Source: Treponema putidum (GTDB taxonomy: Bacteria; Spirochaetota; Spirochaetia; Treponematales; Treponemataceae). From it: DNA of 64,000 nucleotides. A model generated the notes under the pieces. It did not search any database. It was given only the letters and a program-made list of their open reading frames with translations, and was not told the origin of the DNA. Both the position numbers and the translations under genes were made by a program. The stretch covers positions 186,001-250,000 of the forward strand of contig NZ_CP009228.1 of the NCBI RefSeq assembly GCF_000755145.1, given 5' to 3'. How positions within the stretch are numbered: position 1 is the stretch's first letter; every line of letters starts with the position of its first letter. This document shows, piece by piece, positions 17,321 to 25,997 of this stretch.

Positions 17321-18880
17321 ATGAAAAAGACTATTTTAATTACCGGTGCTTCGGGCTCGATGTGCTCTGAAGTTTTAAAACAAATTGCCGAAACCGGAAA
17401 AAACAATATTACCGTAATCTTACGGGAAAAAAAAGCCAATATACGTTTAGCCGCATCTTTGCAAAAAAAATATCCTGATATAAAAATTATTTTCGGAGAC
17501 TTATCAATCTTTGCAGACTGCGAAAGAGCCGTCGAAAATGCCGATTATATAATCCATTGTGCAGCGATAATCCCTCCCGTAATAGACCACAACCCCGATG
17601 CAGGTTATAAATCAAACTTTTTGGGAACCTTAAATTTAATAAATGCCGCAAAAAAATCGCCTCAAAAAGACGGAATAAAATTCATTCATATAGGAACGGT
17701 TGCCCAATACGGGAACAGAACATTTAAACACCCATGGATAAGAACAGGGGATCCTTTAATAGGCTCAGCCTTTGACTTTTACGGAGCGACAAAGATTATG
17801 GCCGAACGGGAGGTAATAGAATCGGGCTTAAACTATTGGGTTTCATTGAGGCAGTCGGGTGTTTTATACGATGATATTATGCTTAAAAACATGAATGACG
17901 GCCTTATGTTCCATACAGGCTGGAATACTCCCATAGAATGGGCGACAGCACGAACCTCAGGCCTCATGCTTAAAAACCTCATCGAAAAAGATGCAGACGG
18001 CACTCTACCCGAAGATTTTTGGAAGAGGGTTTATAACATAGGCAACGGAAAAGAAGCCCGTGTTACAGGGTATGAAACCCTCGACCGAGGCTTTAAACTT
18101 ATGGGCAGATCGGCAAAGGAGATTTTTAAGCCCCGCTGGAATGCTGCGCGCAACTTTCATTGCGGCTGGTTCTATGATTCTCATGTGCTGAACGGCTATC
18201 TTGATTTTCAATATGAAGGCTTTGAGGACTTCTTTAAAAAACTCGATAAAAAGTTTTGGTATTTTAAGCTGGGAAAACCGTTCCCGCACCTTATAAGAAA
18301 ATTTGCCATAGAACCTCTTTTAAAAACAAGCAATGCCCCTCTTTATTGGATTAAACATAATTTTGAAGGCAGAATAAGGGCCTTTTTCGGCTCGAAAGAA
18401 GACTTTGAAAAAATCCCTCAAAACTGGAAAGAATATAATCTTTTATCGGAAAACAAAAATCCGAAAACCGGAGAAGCTCTGAATTATTCCGAATTAAAAG
18501 ACGAAAAAAAAGCTGCTACCCTTTTGCTAAAACACGGCTATGATGAATCCAAAAAAGAAAGCGAACTCGATATAAGCGATGCAAGAGAGGCTGCCCGTTT
18601 TAGGGGCGGAGACTGCTTGAGTGCCGAAATGAAAAAGGGAGACCTTTACACTCCTCTTGAGTGGAGCTGTGCCTATGGACACAAATTTAAAGCGAGCCCC
18701 TTCCTAGTTCTAAAAACAGGGCACTGGTGCCCCGAATGTGCATGTCCTCCATGGAATTTTGACGAGCAGGCAAAGAAAGCTCCTTTTTATGCCCAAATTT
18801 GGTATGACGATCACAGCCCCGATGAAAACAATTTTTATGATAAGGACTGCTTTAGGGATATTTTGGCCACTGCCAAATAG
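17321..18880 (+). CDS. Extended SDR NAD-dependent epimerase/dehydratase with a C-terminal zinc-ribbon-like segment
   Basis: The first ~300 of 519 residues form an extended short-chain dehydrogenase: ITGASGSMCSEV (dinucleotide-binding GxxGxxx), DLSIFADCERAVENADYIIHCAA, HIGTVAQYG, and YGATKIMAER (catalytic Tyr and Lys). The remaining ~220 residues are not typical of the family. Near the C-terminus C-x3-GHxF...GHWCPEC resembles a treble-clef zinc ribbon that binds nucleic acid or mediates contacts. The substrate is unknown. It stands alone on its strand, with a promoter whose -10 box is eight bases before the ATG. Confidence 0.8.
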   Translation: MKKTILITGASGSMCSEVLKQIAETGKNNITVILREKKANIRLAASLQKKYPDIKIIFGDLSIFADCERAVENADYIIHCAAIIPPVIDHNPDAGYKSNFLGTLNLINAAKKSPQKDGIKFIHIGTVAQYGNRTFKHPWIRTGDPLIGSAFDFYGATKIMAEREVIESGLNYWVSLRQSGVLYDDIMLKNMNDGLMFHTGWNTPIEWATARTSGLMLKNLIEKDADGTLPEDFWKRVYNIGNGKEARVTGYETLDRGFKLMGRSAKEIFKPRWNAARNFHCGWFYDSHVLNGYLDFQYEGFEDFFKKLDKKFWYFKLGKPFPHLIRKFAIEPLLKTSNAPLYWIKHNFEGRIRAFFGSKEDFEKIPQNWKEYNLLSENKNPKTGEALNYSELKDEKKAATLLLKHGYDESKKESELDISDAREAARFRGGDCLSAEMKKGDLYTPLEWSCAYGHKFKASPFLVLKTGHWCPECACPPWNFDEQAKKAPFYAQIWYDDHSPDENNFYDKDCFRDILATAK

Positions 18881-18892
18881 GCATCTTTAAAA

Positions 18893-20506
18893 TTAAACCT
18901 CTTCAATAATCCATTCTCCGACGGTCTTTTCTTCCGGATCAAAGCTGACACCGATGAGCATTATCTTTTTATTTTCAGCCCTGTATTTTTCGGCATAGTT
19001 TTTTTCTTTTATTTGCTCTAAGGCGGCTTCCGCATTCTCTTTTAGCTTAAACTCAAAAATATAAATCGTACTTTCCGTTTTTATCACTGCATCGGTTCTT
19101 CCGTTGGAAACAGGAGTTTCAAGTTCGATAAACTGTCCCAATAGAGCAAATACCAAGTATACGCAAATTTGAAAATTATGTTCCCTCAATACGATGCTTT
19201 CCCCGCTGTCTTTTTTTATGTTGTCATAGGGGAGAGCCGCCATTATAGATTTTAACCTCTGCATAAACTCTTCTATCCTGCCTGCAATTATATCCCTATA
19301 AAATTGAGCAATACAAAAGGGGCCGTCAGCATAAACTACATTACAATAGCTCGGAAAAAGATTATATAAAAAGCCGTATCTGACTTCATCATTCGGAAAG
19401 CCCAGCCTATAAAGCTGTAATAATTTATCGTAACCCTTTATTGTCAAATATCCCGCTTGGAACAATATAGGTATTTCGGAGCCCGCTCCTGCCCTGTAAT
19501 CCGACAAACCGGCAGAGGTCATCTCTACATTTCCGTCTAAGTTAGGGATATGGAAATCTTCTTTTTTTAAAGCATTTACCAAAAAGGTGGGTGTTCCCGT
19601 TGCAAACCAATAATACTCAAATTGTTGCCCAAAAAATACATTGAGCAGACTAAAGGGATTGTACATTCTTTCCGTGTCGGGAGAAAAGCAATAGCCGTCA
19701 TATTTTTGTTTTAGGGTTTTGATGCACTCGTCATAGCTTAAGCCGTTAGCATCGGCTAGGGCTCTTATTTCAGGTTCAAAGGTGCTTAATAGTTCTTTTT
19801 GGCTTATCCCGCAGATGCCTGAAAATTGAGGTAAGAGACTTATATCATTTAAGTTGTTTAAGTCGCTGAAAATACTTACCTTGCTGAATTTGGTAACACC
19901 GGTTAAAAAGGCAAACCGTATCGCTTCGTCGGCTGTTTTTATAACCCCGAAGAAGCCCTTTAGGATTGTTTTATAGGTTTCATTTAAAGCTTCATCTTTC
20001 CACATAGTATAAAGAAGGGGCTTATCATACTCATCGATGAGGATGACGGCCTGCCTTCCGGTTTTTTTGTATGCTCTGTTTATGATGCCGAAAAAGCGTT
20101 CTGCAACGGTGTTTTCGGAATTACTGTTGCCGTATATTTCTTCCCACCTGCAAAGATGATTATTTAAAACACTTTCCAAGTCTTCCCTTGTTTCATATTT
20201 TGCAAGATTAAAGTCTAAATATAGAACGGGATATGCCTGCCAGATTTCTCGTTTTCCCTTTTCGGCTTCTTCAAGGCTTTCTATTGCCAAGCCCTTGAAA
20301 AGTTCTTTTTGCCCTAAAAAGTAGGCTTCTAATGTCGAAAGGAAAAGGCTTTTTCCGAACCTGCGGGGGCGGCTTAAAAAATAAACTTTACTTGCATTTG
20401 CAAGACGAAAAACATATTCGGTTTTATCCGCATAGAGGAATTCTTTTTCGCGTAAATCCTTAAAACTTTGTACGCCTATAGGCAATTTTCTGCTAAAATC
20501 CATCAT
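18893..20506 (-). CDS. AAA-ATPase-like protein with PD-(D/E)XK nuclease-like domain, copy 1
   Basis: A 537-residue member of the AAA-ATPase-like/DUF1703 family. The N-terminal part has KLPIGVQSFKDLREKEFLYADKTE and the P-loop-like FLSRPRRFGKSLFLSTLEAYF, then VILIDEYDKPLL as Walker B. The C-terminal part has IYIFEFKLKENAEAALEQIKEKNYAEKY, with the E-x-K of a PD-(D/E)XK fold. These proteins occur in many copies in Treponema and Bacteroides, and their role is not established. A close paralogue lies at 41254-42858. Two start codons in tandem (20506, 20503) lie six bases after a -10 box, with no ribosome binding site. Confidence 0.85.
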   Translation of the reverse strand: MMDFSRKLPIGVQSFKDLREKEFLYADKTEYVFRLANASKVYFLSRPRRFGKSLFLSTLEAYFLGQKELFKGLAIESLEEAEKGKREIWQAYPVLYLDFNLAKYETREDLESVLNNHLCRWEEIYGNSNSENTVAERFFGIINRAYKKTGRQAVILIDEYDKPLLYTMWKDEALNETYKTILKGFFGVIKTADEAIRFAFLTGVTKFSKVSIFSDLNNLNDISLLPQFSGICGISQKELLSTFEPEIRALADANGLSYDECIKTLKQKYDGYCFSPDTERMYNPFSLLNVFFGQQFEYYWFATGTPTFLVNALKKEDFHIPNLDGNVEMTSAGLSDYRAGAGSEIPILFQAGYLTIKGYDKLLQLYRLGFPNDEVRYGFLYNLFPSYCNVVYADGPFCIAQFYRDIIAGRIEEFMQRLKSIMAALPYDNIKKDSGESIVLREHNFQICVYLVFALLGQFIELETPVSNGRTDAVIKTESTIYIFEFKLKENAEAALEQIKEKNYAEKYRAENKKIMLIGVSFDPEEKTVGEWIIEEV

Positions 20507-20512
20507 ATTTAT

Positions 20513-20541
20513 AGTCTAGCATAAGGGAGGTCAATTGTCAA
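20513..20541 (-). promoter_or_regulatory. Leaderless promoter of AAA/PD-(D/E)XK copy 1
   Basis: On the minus strand, TTGACA (20541-20536), 17-base spacer, TAGACT (20518-20513), then six bases to the ATG. Its -35 box overlaps that of the divergent mazG promoter. Confidence 0.6.
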
Positions 20542-20564
20542 TTATTGTATTTTTTTGATATAAT
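20535..20564 (+). promoter_or_regulatory. Leaderless promoter of mazG
   Basis: TTGTCA (20535-20540), 18-base spacer, TATAAT (20559-20564), nine bases to the ATG at 20574. No Shine-Dalgarno. It shares its -35 region with the divergent promoter. Confidence 0.65.
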
Positions 20565-20573
20565 GTTTGCCTT

Positions 20574-21419
20574 ATGGAAAATTCACAATTGATTGAGAGC
20601 TTTGAAGCTCTTTTTGCTGTAATTAAAAGATTAAGGGGTCCGGGAGGCTGTCCATGGGATATAGCTCAAGACCCTATGAGTATGAGGAGACCTCTTTTAG
20701 AAGAAGCCTACGAAGCAGCTGATGCAATAGAGGAACACCATAGCTTAGGCCAAAATGCCGAACATGTAAAAGAAGAACTCGGCGATATTCTTTTAAACGT
20801 ACTTATGATTTCGTATATGTATGAACAAGAAGGGCTTTTTTCAACTGCCGATATTATGAAAAATCTTACCGAAAAGCTGATACGGCGGCACCCGCATGTC
20901 TTCGGCAAAACGGAAGGATATGAAGGGCCTGAAAGCGATAAAAAAGCCTCAACCCCCGAATCGGTTTTAAACCAGTGGGAAAACATAAAGGAAAAAATAG
21001 AAAGACCTAAGCCTGTATCAATTTTGGACTCCATCCCTAAAAATTTTCCACCGATGTTGAGAGCCTTAAAGATTTCAAAAAAAGCTGCAAAATCAGGCTT
21101 TGAGTGGACTGAAATCGGAGGCCTTATCGAAAAGATGGAAGAAGAGACGGCAGAATTTGCCGAAGCCGTTAAATCAGGTTCGGAATCTGCAATGGAAGAC
21201 GAAATAGGAGATGTCTTCCTTGTTGCCGTCAACGCTGCCCGCTTTTTAAAGATAGACCCTGAAATGGCTTTAATGCATGCAAACAAAAAATTTGAAAGAC
21301 GGTTCCGGTTTGTCGAGGCCGAAATGAAAAAAAACGGTCTTGAACTTTTACCTGAAAATTGGGAAAAGATGGAAGAATTTTGGAATAAGGCAAAACTTAA
21401 AGAAAAGACTAAAAATTAG
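20574..21419 (+). CDS. mazG: MazG nucleoside triphosphate pyrophosphohydrolase
   Basis: A 281-residue house-cleaning enzyme that hydrolyses NTPs and dNTPs to monophosphates. It is a typical two-domain MazG. The N-terminal domain has GGCPWDIAQDPMSMRRPLLEEAYEAADAIE and EELGDILLNVLM (the EExxE...ExxD metal site). The second domain has TEIGGLIEKMEEETAEFAEAV and MEDEIGDVFLVAVN. The mRNA probably begins within a few bases of the ATG. It converges on the FKBP gene, and both share a bidirectional terminator. Confidence 0.95.
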   Translation: MENSQLIESFEALFAVIKRLRGPGGCPWDIAQDPMSMRRPLLEEAYEAADAIEEHHSLGQNAEHVKEELGDILLNVLMISYMYEQEGLFSTADIMKNLTEKLIRRHPHVFGKTEGYEGPESDKKASTPESVLNQWENIKEKIERPKPVSILDSIPKNFPPMLRALKISKKAAKSGFEWTEIGGLIEKMEEETAEFAEAVKSGSESAMEDEIGDVFLVAVNAARFLKIDPEMALMHANKKFERRFRFVEAEMKKNGLELLPENWEKMEEFWNKAKLKEKTKN

Positions 21420-22218
21420 CGGACATAAAAAAAGAGTTTTGCTTAAATGCAAAACTCTTTTTTTTCTTTAGTTTTTTGGGTGAAATACCTACAAGCTCAA
21501 CATCAAAAATCAAAACCGCATTCGAGGGAATTATAACAGTGCCTCCTTGAGCAATTCCCTGTTCCCCGTAAGCCAATGCAGGCGGAACGTAGAGCCTGTA
21601 TTTTGCACCGGCACTCATCAACTGTAGGCCCTCTTTCCAGCCGGGGATAACCCTTGATAATTGAATCTTGACACTTGAACCGGTTGTATATGAATCATCA
21701 AAAACCGTGCCGTCAACAAGTTTTCCTGAATAGTTTACTTCAACTTCATCGTCTTCATTAGGATGTATATCATCTTTACCCTTCGAAAGAATTTCATACT
21801 GCAAACCCGATTCGGTAACAACAACACCCTCTTTAGCCTTATTTTTTTCCAAAAAAGCATTAGCTTCTTCAAGGGCCTTTGCTGCCTTTTCCATCTGCGC
21901 CATTTGAAAGGCCTTATTTAAAACCAGCTGAGCATCTTGAATTCCTTTTTCTTCAAAGTTTTTAGACATAGCATCTTTAAATCCCTTCACAATCTTATCG
22001 GGATTGATCTTTATACCGTCCTGTTTTACACTTTGGGCCACAAGAACGCCGAAGGCATAACCTACTTCATCCTCGGTTACCGAAACCTTTTTTTCAGAAT
22101 CGGCAGAAGAGGACTCGGAAGAAACTCCAGATTCCGTTTTTTTGTCCTTACAAGCCGCAAAAACAAAAAGCAAACAGACACAGCATAAAATAAGAGGTAA
22201 ATTCTTAATAAATTTCAT
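21409..22218 (-). CDS. FKBP-type peptidyl-prolyl isomerase lipoprotein, 3' end shifted
   Basis: An exported prolyl isomerase. A lipoprotein signal peptide is visible (MKFIKNLPLILCCVCLLFVFAACKDKK, lipobox FAAC), then a helical dimerisation region and the FKBP domain (VEVNYSGKLVDGTVFDDSY, VIPGWKEGLQLMSAGAKYRLYVPPALAYG). The start at 22218 is preferred because AAGGA lies before it. After VELVGISP the frame runs through the terminator hairpin and its U-tract. With one A fewer in the six-A run (plus strand 21472-21477) the gene ends at 21468 as ISPKN-stop, just ahead of the terminator, so the annotated tail is suspect. Confidence 0.9.
   Translation of the reverse strand: MKFIKNLPLILCCVCLLFVFAACKDKKTESGVSSESSSADSEKKVSVTEDEVGYAFGVLVAQSVKQDGIKINPDKIVKGFKDAMSKNFEEKGIQDAQLVLNKAFQMAQMEKAAKALEEANAFLEKNKAKEGVVVTESGLQYEILSKGKDDIHPNEDDEVEVNYSGKLVDGTVFDDSYTTGSSVKIQLSRVIPGWKEGLQLMSAGAKYRLYVPPALAYGEQGIAQGGTVIIPSNAVLIFDVELVGISPKKLKKKKSFAFKQNSFFMSANF
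21427..21465. terminator. Bidirectional terminator between mazG and the FKBP gene
   Basis: AAAGAGTTTTGC (21431-21442), six-base loop, GCAAAACTCTTT (21449-21460), with T runs on the 3' side in both directions. Confidence 0.85.
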
Positions 22219-22299
22219 AAATAAATCCTTAATAAATGTATAAAATAATAGAAGTGAAAAGAATATCAATCTTTTAAAAAACAGTCAATAGCCGGACTT

Positions 22300-22806
22300 T
22301 TACATTCTCTCCCAAATGGGCTTTATGTTACGCCTTTTATAGTCGGCTTTTGTGTTAAAGGCTGAAACCATTATTGATATTCTTTTAGAAGAACTATCAT
22401 ATCCGCCTAAAAAAGCATAGACACCTATTTTTTCACCTTTTTTAACATCATTTTTTAAATTCTGAGCAATGCTGTTTTGGAATACCATAACCAGTTCGTA
22501 TCCGTTTGGAAGTTTATTTGTAATAACACTCCCGAAAAAATTTTCAGGCATTTTAAACCAATATGTAAACATCCAAATTTCTTGTTCATATTTTTTATCT
22601 TTTTCAGCACTTGGATACTCATCCAATGTAACAGGGAGACCTATAAAGCTGTTAAATATGGTAAGGCCTCCATCTTCATTTTCTTTAGCAGCAGACTCTA
22701 CAATTTTTATTAAATCATCAATAGATATCTCCTCATAGTTTTCATACTTAAAAGAATATGCAAAAACCGTAACAAATAAAAATAAGACAACTAGAAATTT
22801 CTTCAT
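22300..22806 (-). CDS. Hypothetical secreted protein
   Basis: A 168-residue protein I do not recognise. The first ~18 residues (MKKFLVVLFLFVTVFAYS) are a signal peptide with an apparent cleavage after AYS, so it is exported. The rest is soluble, with YWFKMPENFFGSVITNKLPNGYELVMVFQNSIAQNLKNDVKKGEKIGVYAFLGGYDSS suggesting a small beta-rich domain. It has its own promoter (TTGACA 22883-22878, 17 bases, TAAACT 22860-22855 on the minus strand) and GGAGG behind the start. It lies behind no obvious operon partner. Confidence 0.7.
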   Translation of the reverse strand: MKKFLVVLFLFVTVFAYSFKYENYEEISIDDLIKIVESAAKENEDGGLTIFNSFIGLPVTLDEYPSAEKDKKYEQEIWMFTYWFKMPENFFGSVITNKLPNGYELVMVFQNSIAQNLKNDVKKGEKIGVYAFLGGYDSSSKRISIMVSAFNTKADYKRRNIKPIWERM

Positions 22807-22854
22807 TTTTCCTCCATCGAAAAAACTATATTTCTCAAAATTTATATTATTTGG

Positions 22855-22883
22855 AGTTTATTTGATAAAAATAATTATGTCAA
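22855..22883 (-). promoter_or_regulatory. Promoter of the secreted hypothetical gene
   Basis: On the minus strand, TTGACA (22883-22878), 17-base spacer and TAAACT (22860-22855), followed by a leader of about 45 bases with a ribosome binding site. Confidence 0.6.
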
Positions 22884-22918
22884 GGCCTTGCTAATCTTTT
22901 AAACTATACATAAATAGC

Positions 22919-22946
22919 TGGACTTTTATAAAAAATATGGTATAAT
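22919..22946 (+). promoter_or_regulatory. Promoter of the TGS/kinase gene
   Basis: TGGACT (22919-22924), 16-base spacer, TATAAT (22941-22946). A normal leader with AAGGAGAG precedes the ATG at 22980. Confidence 0.5.
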
Positions 22947-22979
22947 TGAAAGGTACAATTTAACTTCAAGGAGAGTCTT

Positions 22980-24632
22980 ATGGCTTCATTTAAAATAACT
23001 TTTCCTGACGGAACTCAAAAAGAATTCGTTCATCCTGTGTCGGCACGTGAGCTGATACAATACTTTCCTGCGTCCCAGTCTCCTATAGTAGGTATAAAGG
23101 TAAACAATTTGGCCGTTCCCCTAAACAAAGCTATTGATGTTCAGTCCAAAATAGAACCTGTAACCTTAACCGACCGTGAAGGCTCAAACTTTTATAGGAG
23201 AACTCTCTGCATGATTTTAGCTGCCGCCGCAAAGGAGCTTTATCCCGATTTAAGGCTTTTAATGGGACACAGCTTGGATTACGGTTATTATTATACTCTT
23301 GAAGGAAAAAAATCGGATAAGGCAGACTTTAAAGCTATTAAGGCAAAAATGGATGAAATGGTAGCTAAAGATATGCCTATTGATACACATTGGCTTTCTT
23401 ACGAAGAAGCTTTGGAAAAATTTGAACGCTCGAACCAGCCCGATACCTACAGACTCTTAAACTACACAAGTAAGCCCCGTATTTTAATAAACCGTTTAGG
23501 CAATTATGAGGACTTATATTTTCAGCCCTTAATGGACCGTATAGGTGAAGTCAAGGTTTTTGATGTAATGCCATATCAAGACGGTTTTTTGCTCCGTTTT
23601 CCGAGAACATCATCCCCTACAAAACTTTCGGAATTTAATGACTTTCCACATCTTTTTGAAATTTATAAGGAATATAAACAGTGGGGAAAATTAGTCGGTG
23701 TTTCCTCCGTCGGCCAGCTAAACGATTTGATTACATCAAGAAAAATCAAAGACTACGTAGAAATTACCGAAATACTGCAAAACAATAAACTTGCAGAAAT
23801 TGCAAAACAGGTAACGGCAAAAAAAACCGTAAGGGTTATCCTGATAGCAGGGCCTTCAAGCTCAGGCAAAACTACCTCGGCTAAAAAACTTTCAATGCAG
23901 CTTAAAGTTCTCGGTTATATACCCAAGGTTATAAGCCTGGACGATTTTTATCTGGGCATTGCTAAAGCACCTAAAAAAGAAGACGGCAGACCCGACTTTG
24001 AATGCGTCGAAGCCTTAGATATTGAACTTTTAAACGATGTACTCATCCGCCTCTTTAAAGGTGAAACGGTCGAAATGCCTTCATACGATTTTAAGACAAG
24101 TGCCCGTAGACCAGAAGGTAAGATGTTCACTCCTGAAAAAAACACCATCTTTATACTGGAAGGAATACATGCTCTAAACGATAAGCTCACGGCAAAAATA
24201 GATGGAGCCTTAAAGTTTAAGGTTTATCTTTCGGCCTTAACTCAGCTTAACTTAGATGACCACAACCGCATTCCTACCTCGGATAACAGACTTATAAGGC
24301 GTATTGTTCGGGATGCCCAATTTAGAGGAAGTCCCGCAGCAAAAACAATAGGAATGTGGGGCGACGTAAGAAGCGGAGAATCAAAATATATTTTCCCTTT
24401 TCAAGGAAATGCCGATGCAGCCTTTAACACAGCCCTCGACTATGAACTTGCAGTACTTAAAGTTTATGCAGAGCCTCTTTTAAAAGCAGTAAAACCGAAT
24501 CAAAAAGAATACAACGAGGCATCAAGGCTATTAACCTTTTTAAGTAACTTTTTACCCCTGCCGGCCAGCTTTGTGCACGGACAGTCCATATTGCGGGAAT
24601 TCATTGGAGACAGCGCCTTTTCGTATAATTAA
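22980..24632 (+). CDS. TGS-domain uridine kinase/phosphoribulokinase-like nucleoside kinase
   Basis: A 550-residue protein. The N-terminus is a TGS domain (FKITFPDGTQKEFVHPVSARELI), then a region like the threonyl-tRNA synthetase editing domain (LMGHSLDYGYYYTLE), then a P-loop kinase with VILIAGPSSSGKTTSAKKLSMQL, SLDDFYLG and IFILEGIHALN. This architecture is widespread in treponemes, Firmicutes and Thermotoga, and is usually annotated as a nucleoside (uridine) kinase. The physiological substrate is not settled. The ribosome binding site AAGGAGAG is good. Confidence 0.88.
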   Translation: MASFKITFPDGTQKEFVHPVSARELIQYFPASQSPIVGIKVNNLAVPLNKAIDVQSKIEPVTLTDREGSNFYRRTLCMILAAAAKELYPDLRLLMGHSLDYGYYYTLEGKKSDKADFKAIKAKMDEMVAKDMPIDTHWLSYEEALEKFERSNQPDTYRLLNYTSKPRILINRLGNYEDLYFQPLMDRIGEVKVFDVMPYQDGFLLRFPRTSSPTKLSEFNDFPHLFEIYKEYKQWGKLVGVSSVGQLNDLITSRKIKDYVEITEILQNNKLAEIAKQVTAKKTVRVILIAGPSSSGKTTSAKKLSMQLKVLGYIPKVISLDDFYLGIAKAPKKEDGRPDFECVEALDIELLNDVLIRLFKGETVEMPSYDFKTSARRPEGKMFTPEKNTIFILEGIHALNDKLTAKIDGALKFKVYLSALTQLNLDDHNRIPTSDNRLIRRIVRDAQFRGSPAAKTIGMWGDVRSGESKYIFPFQGNADAAFNTALDYELAVLKVYAEPLLKAVKPNQKEYNEASRLLTFLSNFLPLPASFVHGQSILREFIGDSAFSYN

Positions 24633-24708
24633 GATTAGGTCTAATAGGACTTATTAAAAACCAGCTATAGAATATTTTAGCTGTCGATAACCTTAAAATT
24701 CTCCCCGA

Positions 24709-24737
24709 TTGACAAAAGCTGCTTTAATGCTTATCTT
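24709..24737 (+). promoter_or_regulatory. Leaderless promoter of the deacetylase-like gene
   Basis: TTGACA (24709-24714), 17-base spacer, TATCTT (24732-24737), seven bases to the ATG at 24745. The TTG that begins the longest open frame is itself the -35 box, so the upstream start cannot be used. Confidence 0.65.
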
Positions 24738-24744
24738 CATATCC

Positions 24745-25809
24745 ATGGCAAAAAAAGAAGCGGATAAAAAAACATCGGCATCAAGGGCGAAAAAAAATAC
24801 GGAAAAAAAAGCAAGTCCTAAAAGAGTGCCGAAAGGACTATCTAAAAGGAGAAGATCGAAAAAGAAAAAAATTAACTATACCGGAGCTATAGCCGGTTTT
24901 TTTGCTGTTTGTGTAATAATGCTCGCCGTTTTTTTATTTATCATTCCTTCCGTAAAAAACAAGGATGATGCAGCCGAAAAAACACAGATTGCCAAAGAAG
25001 AACTAAATAAGCAAAAAGAGGAATCCGGTAAATCCGTACCGGAGCCAAAACCTAAACAAGAGGAAAAGGCCATTACCGGCAATAAGAAAAAAAACGCCGA
25101 TAAAACTGCCGATAGGCCTAAAGAAGCTGAAAAACATTCTTCAAAAGATAAACTTAAAGAAACCGAAACGCAGGCCGCAAAAAATCAGCCTAAGGAAACC
25201 GAAAAGCCGGACAAAGAAAACAAGGCAATAAAGCCTGAAAGTCCTGTAACTACGGATAAACATAAACCTCAAGAAAAAGAAACGGAAGCCTCGTCCTATC
25301 CCATTCAGGACTTGCCTGAACTTCCTTCAAAGGGAAAGCTGATTTTTGTATTTGACGATGCGGGTCATAACTTGGAACAATTGCAGTATTTTTTGGATTT
25401 ACCCTTTCCCTGTACCATAGCCGTTTTGCCTAAACTGCCTAACTCAAGGGAAACGGCAAAAAGAATAAGAGCTGCAGGAAAAGAAGTTATACTTCATCAG
25501 CCGATGCAGGCCGTAAACCCGAATATAGATCCGGGAGAGGGAGCCGTTAGACCCGGCATGAACAGCGAAGAGATAAAAAAAGTCGTATCTTCAAATGTTG
25601 AAGAAATCGGTCCCATAGCCGGAATGAATAATCATGAGGGCTCTCTTATAACATCGGACGAGGAAGCTATGGAAGCAGTTCTTGAACTGTGCAAAGAAAA
25701 AAATATATACTTTCTTGATTCCCGCACCAGTTCAAAAAGCGTTGTCCCTCAAGCTGCAAAAAAAACTGAATATGAACATTTGGGAAAGAGCGGTCTTTAT
25801 CGACAATAA
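24745..25809 (+). CDS. Divergent polysaccharide deacetylase (YibQ-like), N-terminal part before a frameshift
   Basis: A basic N-terminus rich in Lys is followed by one membrane helix (GAIAGFFAVCVIMLAVFLFIIPSV) and a long charged linker made of repeated KETEK/PKE-type segments. Then comes the catalytic-fold domain: KLIFVFDDAGHNLEQLQYFLDLPFPCTIAVLPKLPNSRE, EVILHQPMQAVNPN, GMNNHEGSLITSDEEAM. It ends abnormally at 25809 after an eight-A run (25758-25765). Removing one A joins it to the frame that continues to 25996. The family is thought to act on cell-wall or capsular sugars in the periplasm. No ribosome binding site precedes the ATG. Confidence 0.8.
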   Translation: MAKKEADKKTSASRAKKNTEKKASPKRVPKGLSKRRRSKKKKINYTGAIAGFFAVCVIMLAVFLFIIPSVKNKDDAAEKTQIAKEELNKQKEESGKSVPEPKPKQEEKAITGNKKKNADKTADRPKEAEKHSSKDKLKETETQAAKNQPKETEKPDKENKAIKPESPVTTDKHKPQEKETEASSYPIQDLPELPSKGKLIFVFDDAGHNLEQLQYFLDLPFPCTIAVLPKLPNSRETAKRIRAAGKEVILHQPMQAVNPNIDPGEGAVRPGMNSEEIKKVVSSNVEEIGPIAGMNNHEGSLITSDEEAMEAVLELCKEKNIYFLDSRTSSKSVVPQAAKKTEYEHLGKSGLYRQ

Positions 25810-25996
25810 AAAAGATAAGGCCTATATGAAAAAACAAATTATAGAAGGCTTGGAAATCGCTTCGCAAAGAGGAGAAGCAATTATGATAGGCCACGTGTTT
25901 ACCGTAGATCTTGCAATTCTTCTAAAAGAAATGTACTCCGATTTAACTCAAGAAGGATATACATTTTCTACAATTTCAAAATTAAAAGGAAAATAA
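25682..25996 (+). CDS. Divergent polysaccharide deacetylase (YibQ-like), C-terminal part after the frameshift
   Basis: The frame is open from 25682, but only the part from about 25765 on is homologous: NIWERAVFIDNKKDKAYMKKQIIEGLEIASQRGEAIMIGHVFTVDLAILLKEM, the usual C-terminus of this family. It has no start signal of its own and continues the preceding fragment after a one-base shift. The stop is immediately followed by tsaD (one base apart), as expected of an operon in which this end is normally translated. Confidence 0.7.
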   Translation: MNCAKKKIYTFLIPAPVQKALSLKLQKKLNMNIWERAVFIDNKKDKAYMKKQIIEGLEIASQRGEAIMIGHVFTVDLAILLKEMYSDLTQEGYTFSTISKLKGK

Positions 25997-25997
25997 A

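Noticed and set aside
20574-21419. MazG as part of a MazEF toxin-antitoxin system
   Set aside because: No mazE or mazF is adjacent; the two-domain form is the housekeeping enzyme.
24709-24745. TTG at 24709 as the start of the deacetylase-like gene
   Set aside because: This TTG is the -35 box of the promoter; the first usable start is the ATG at 24745.
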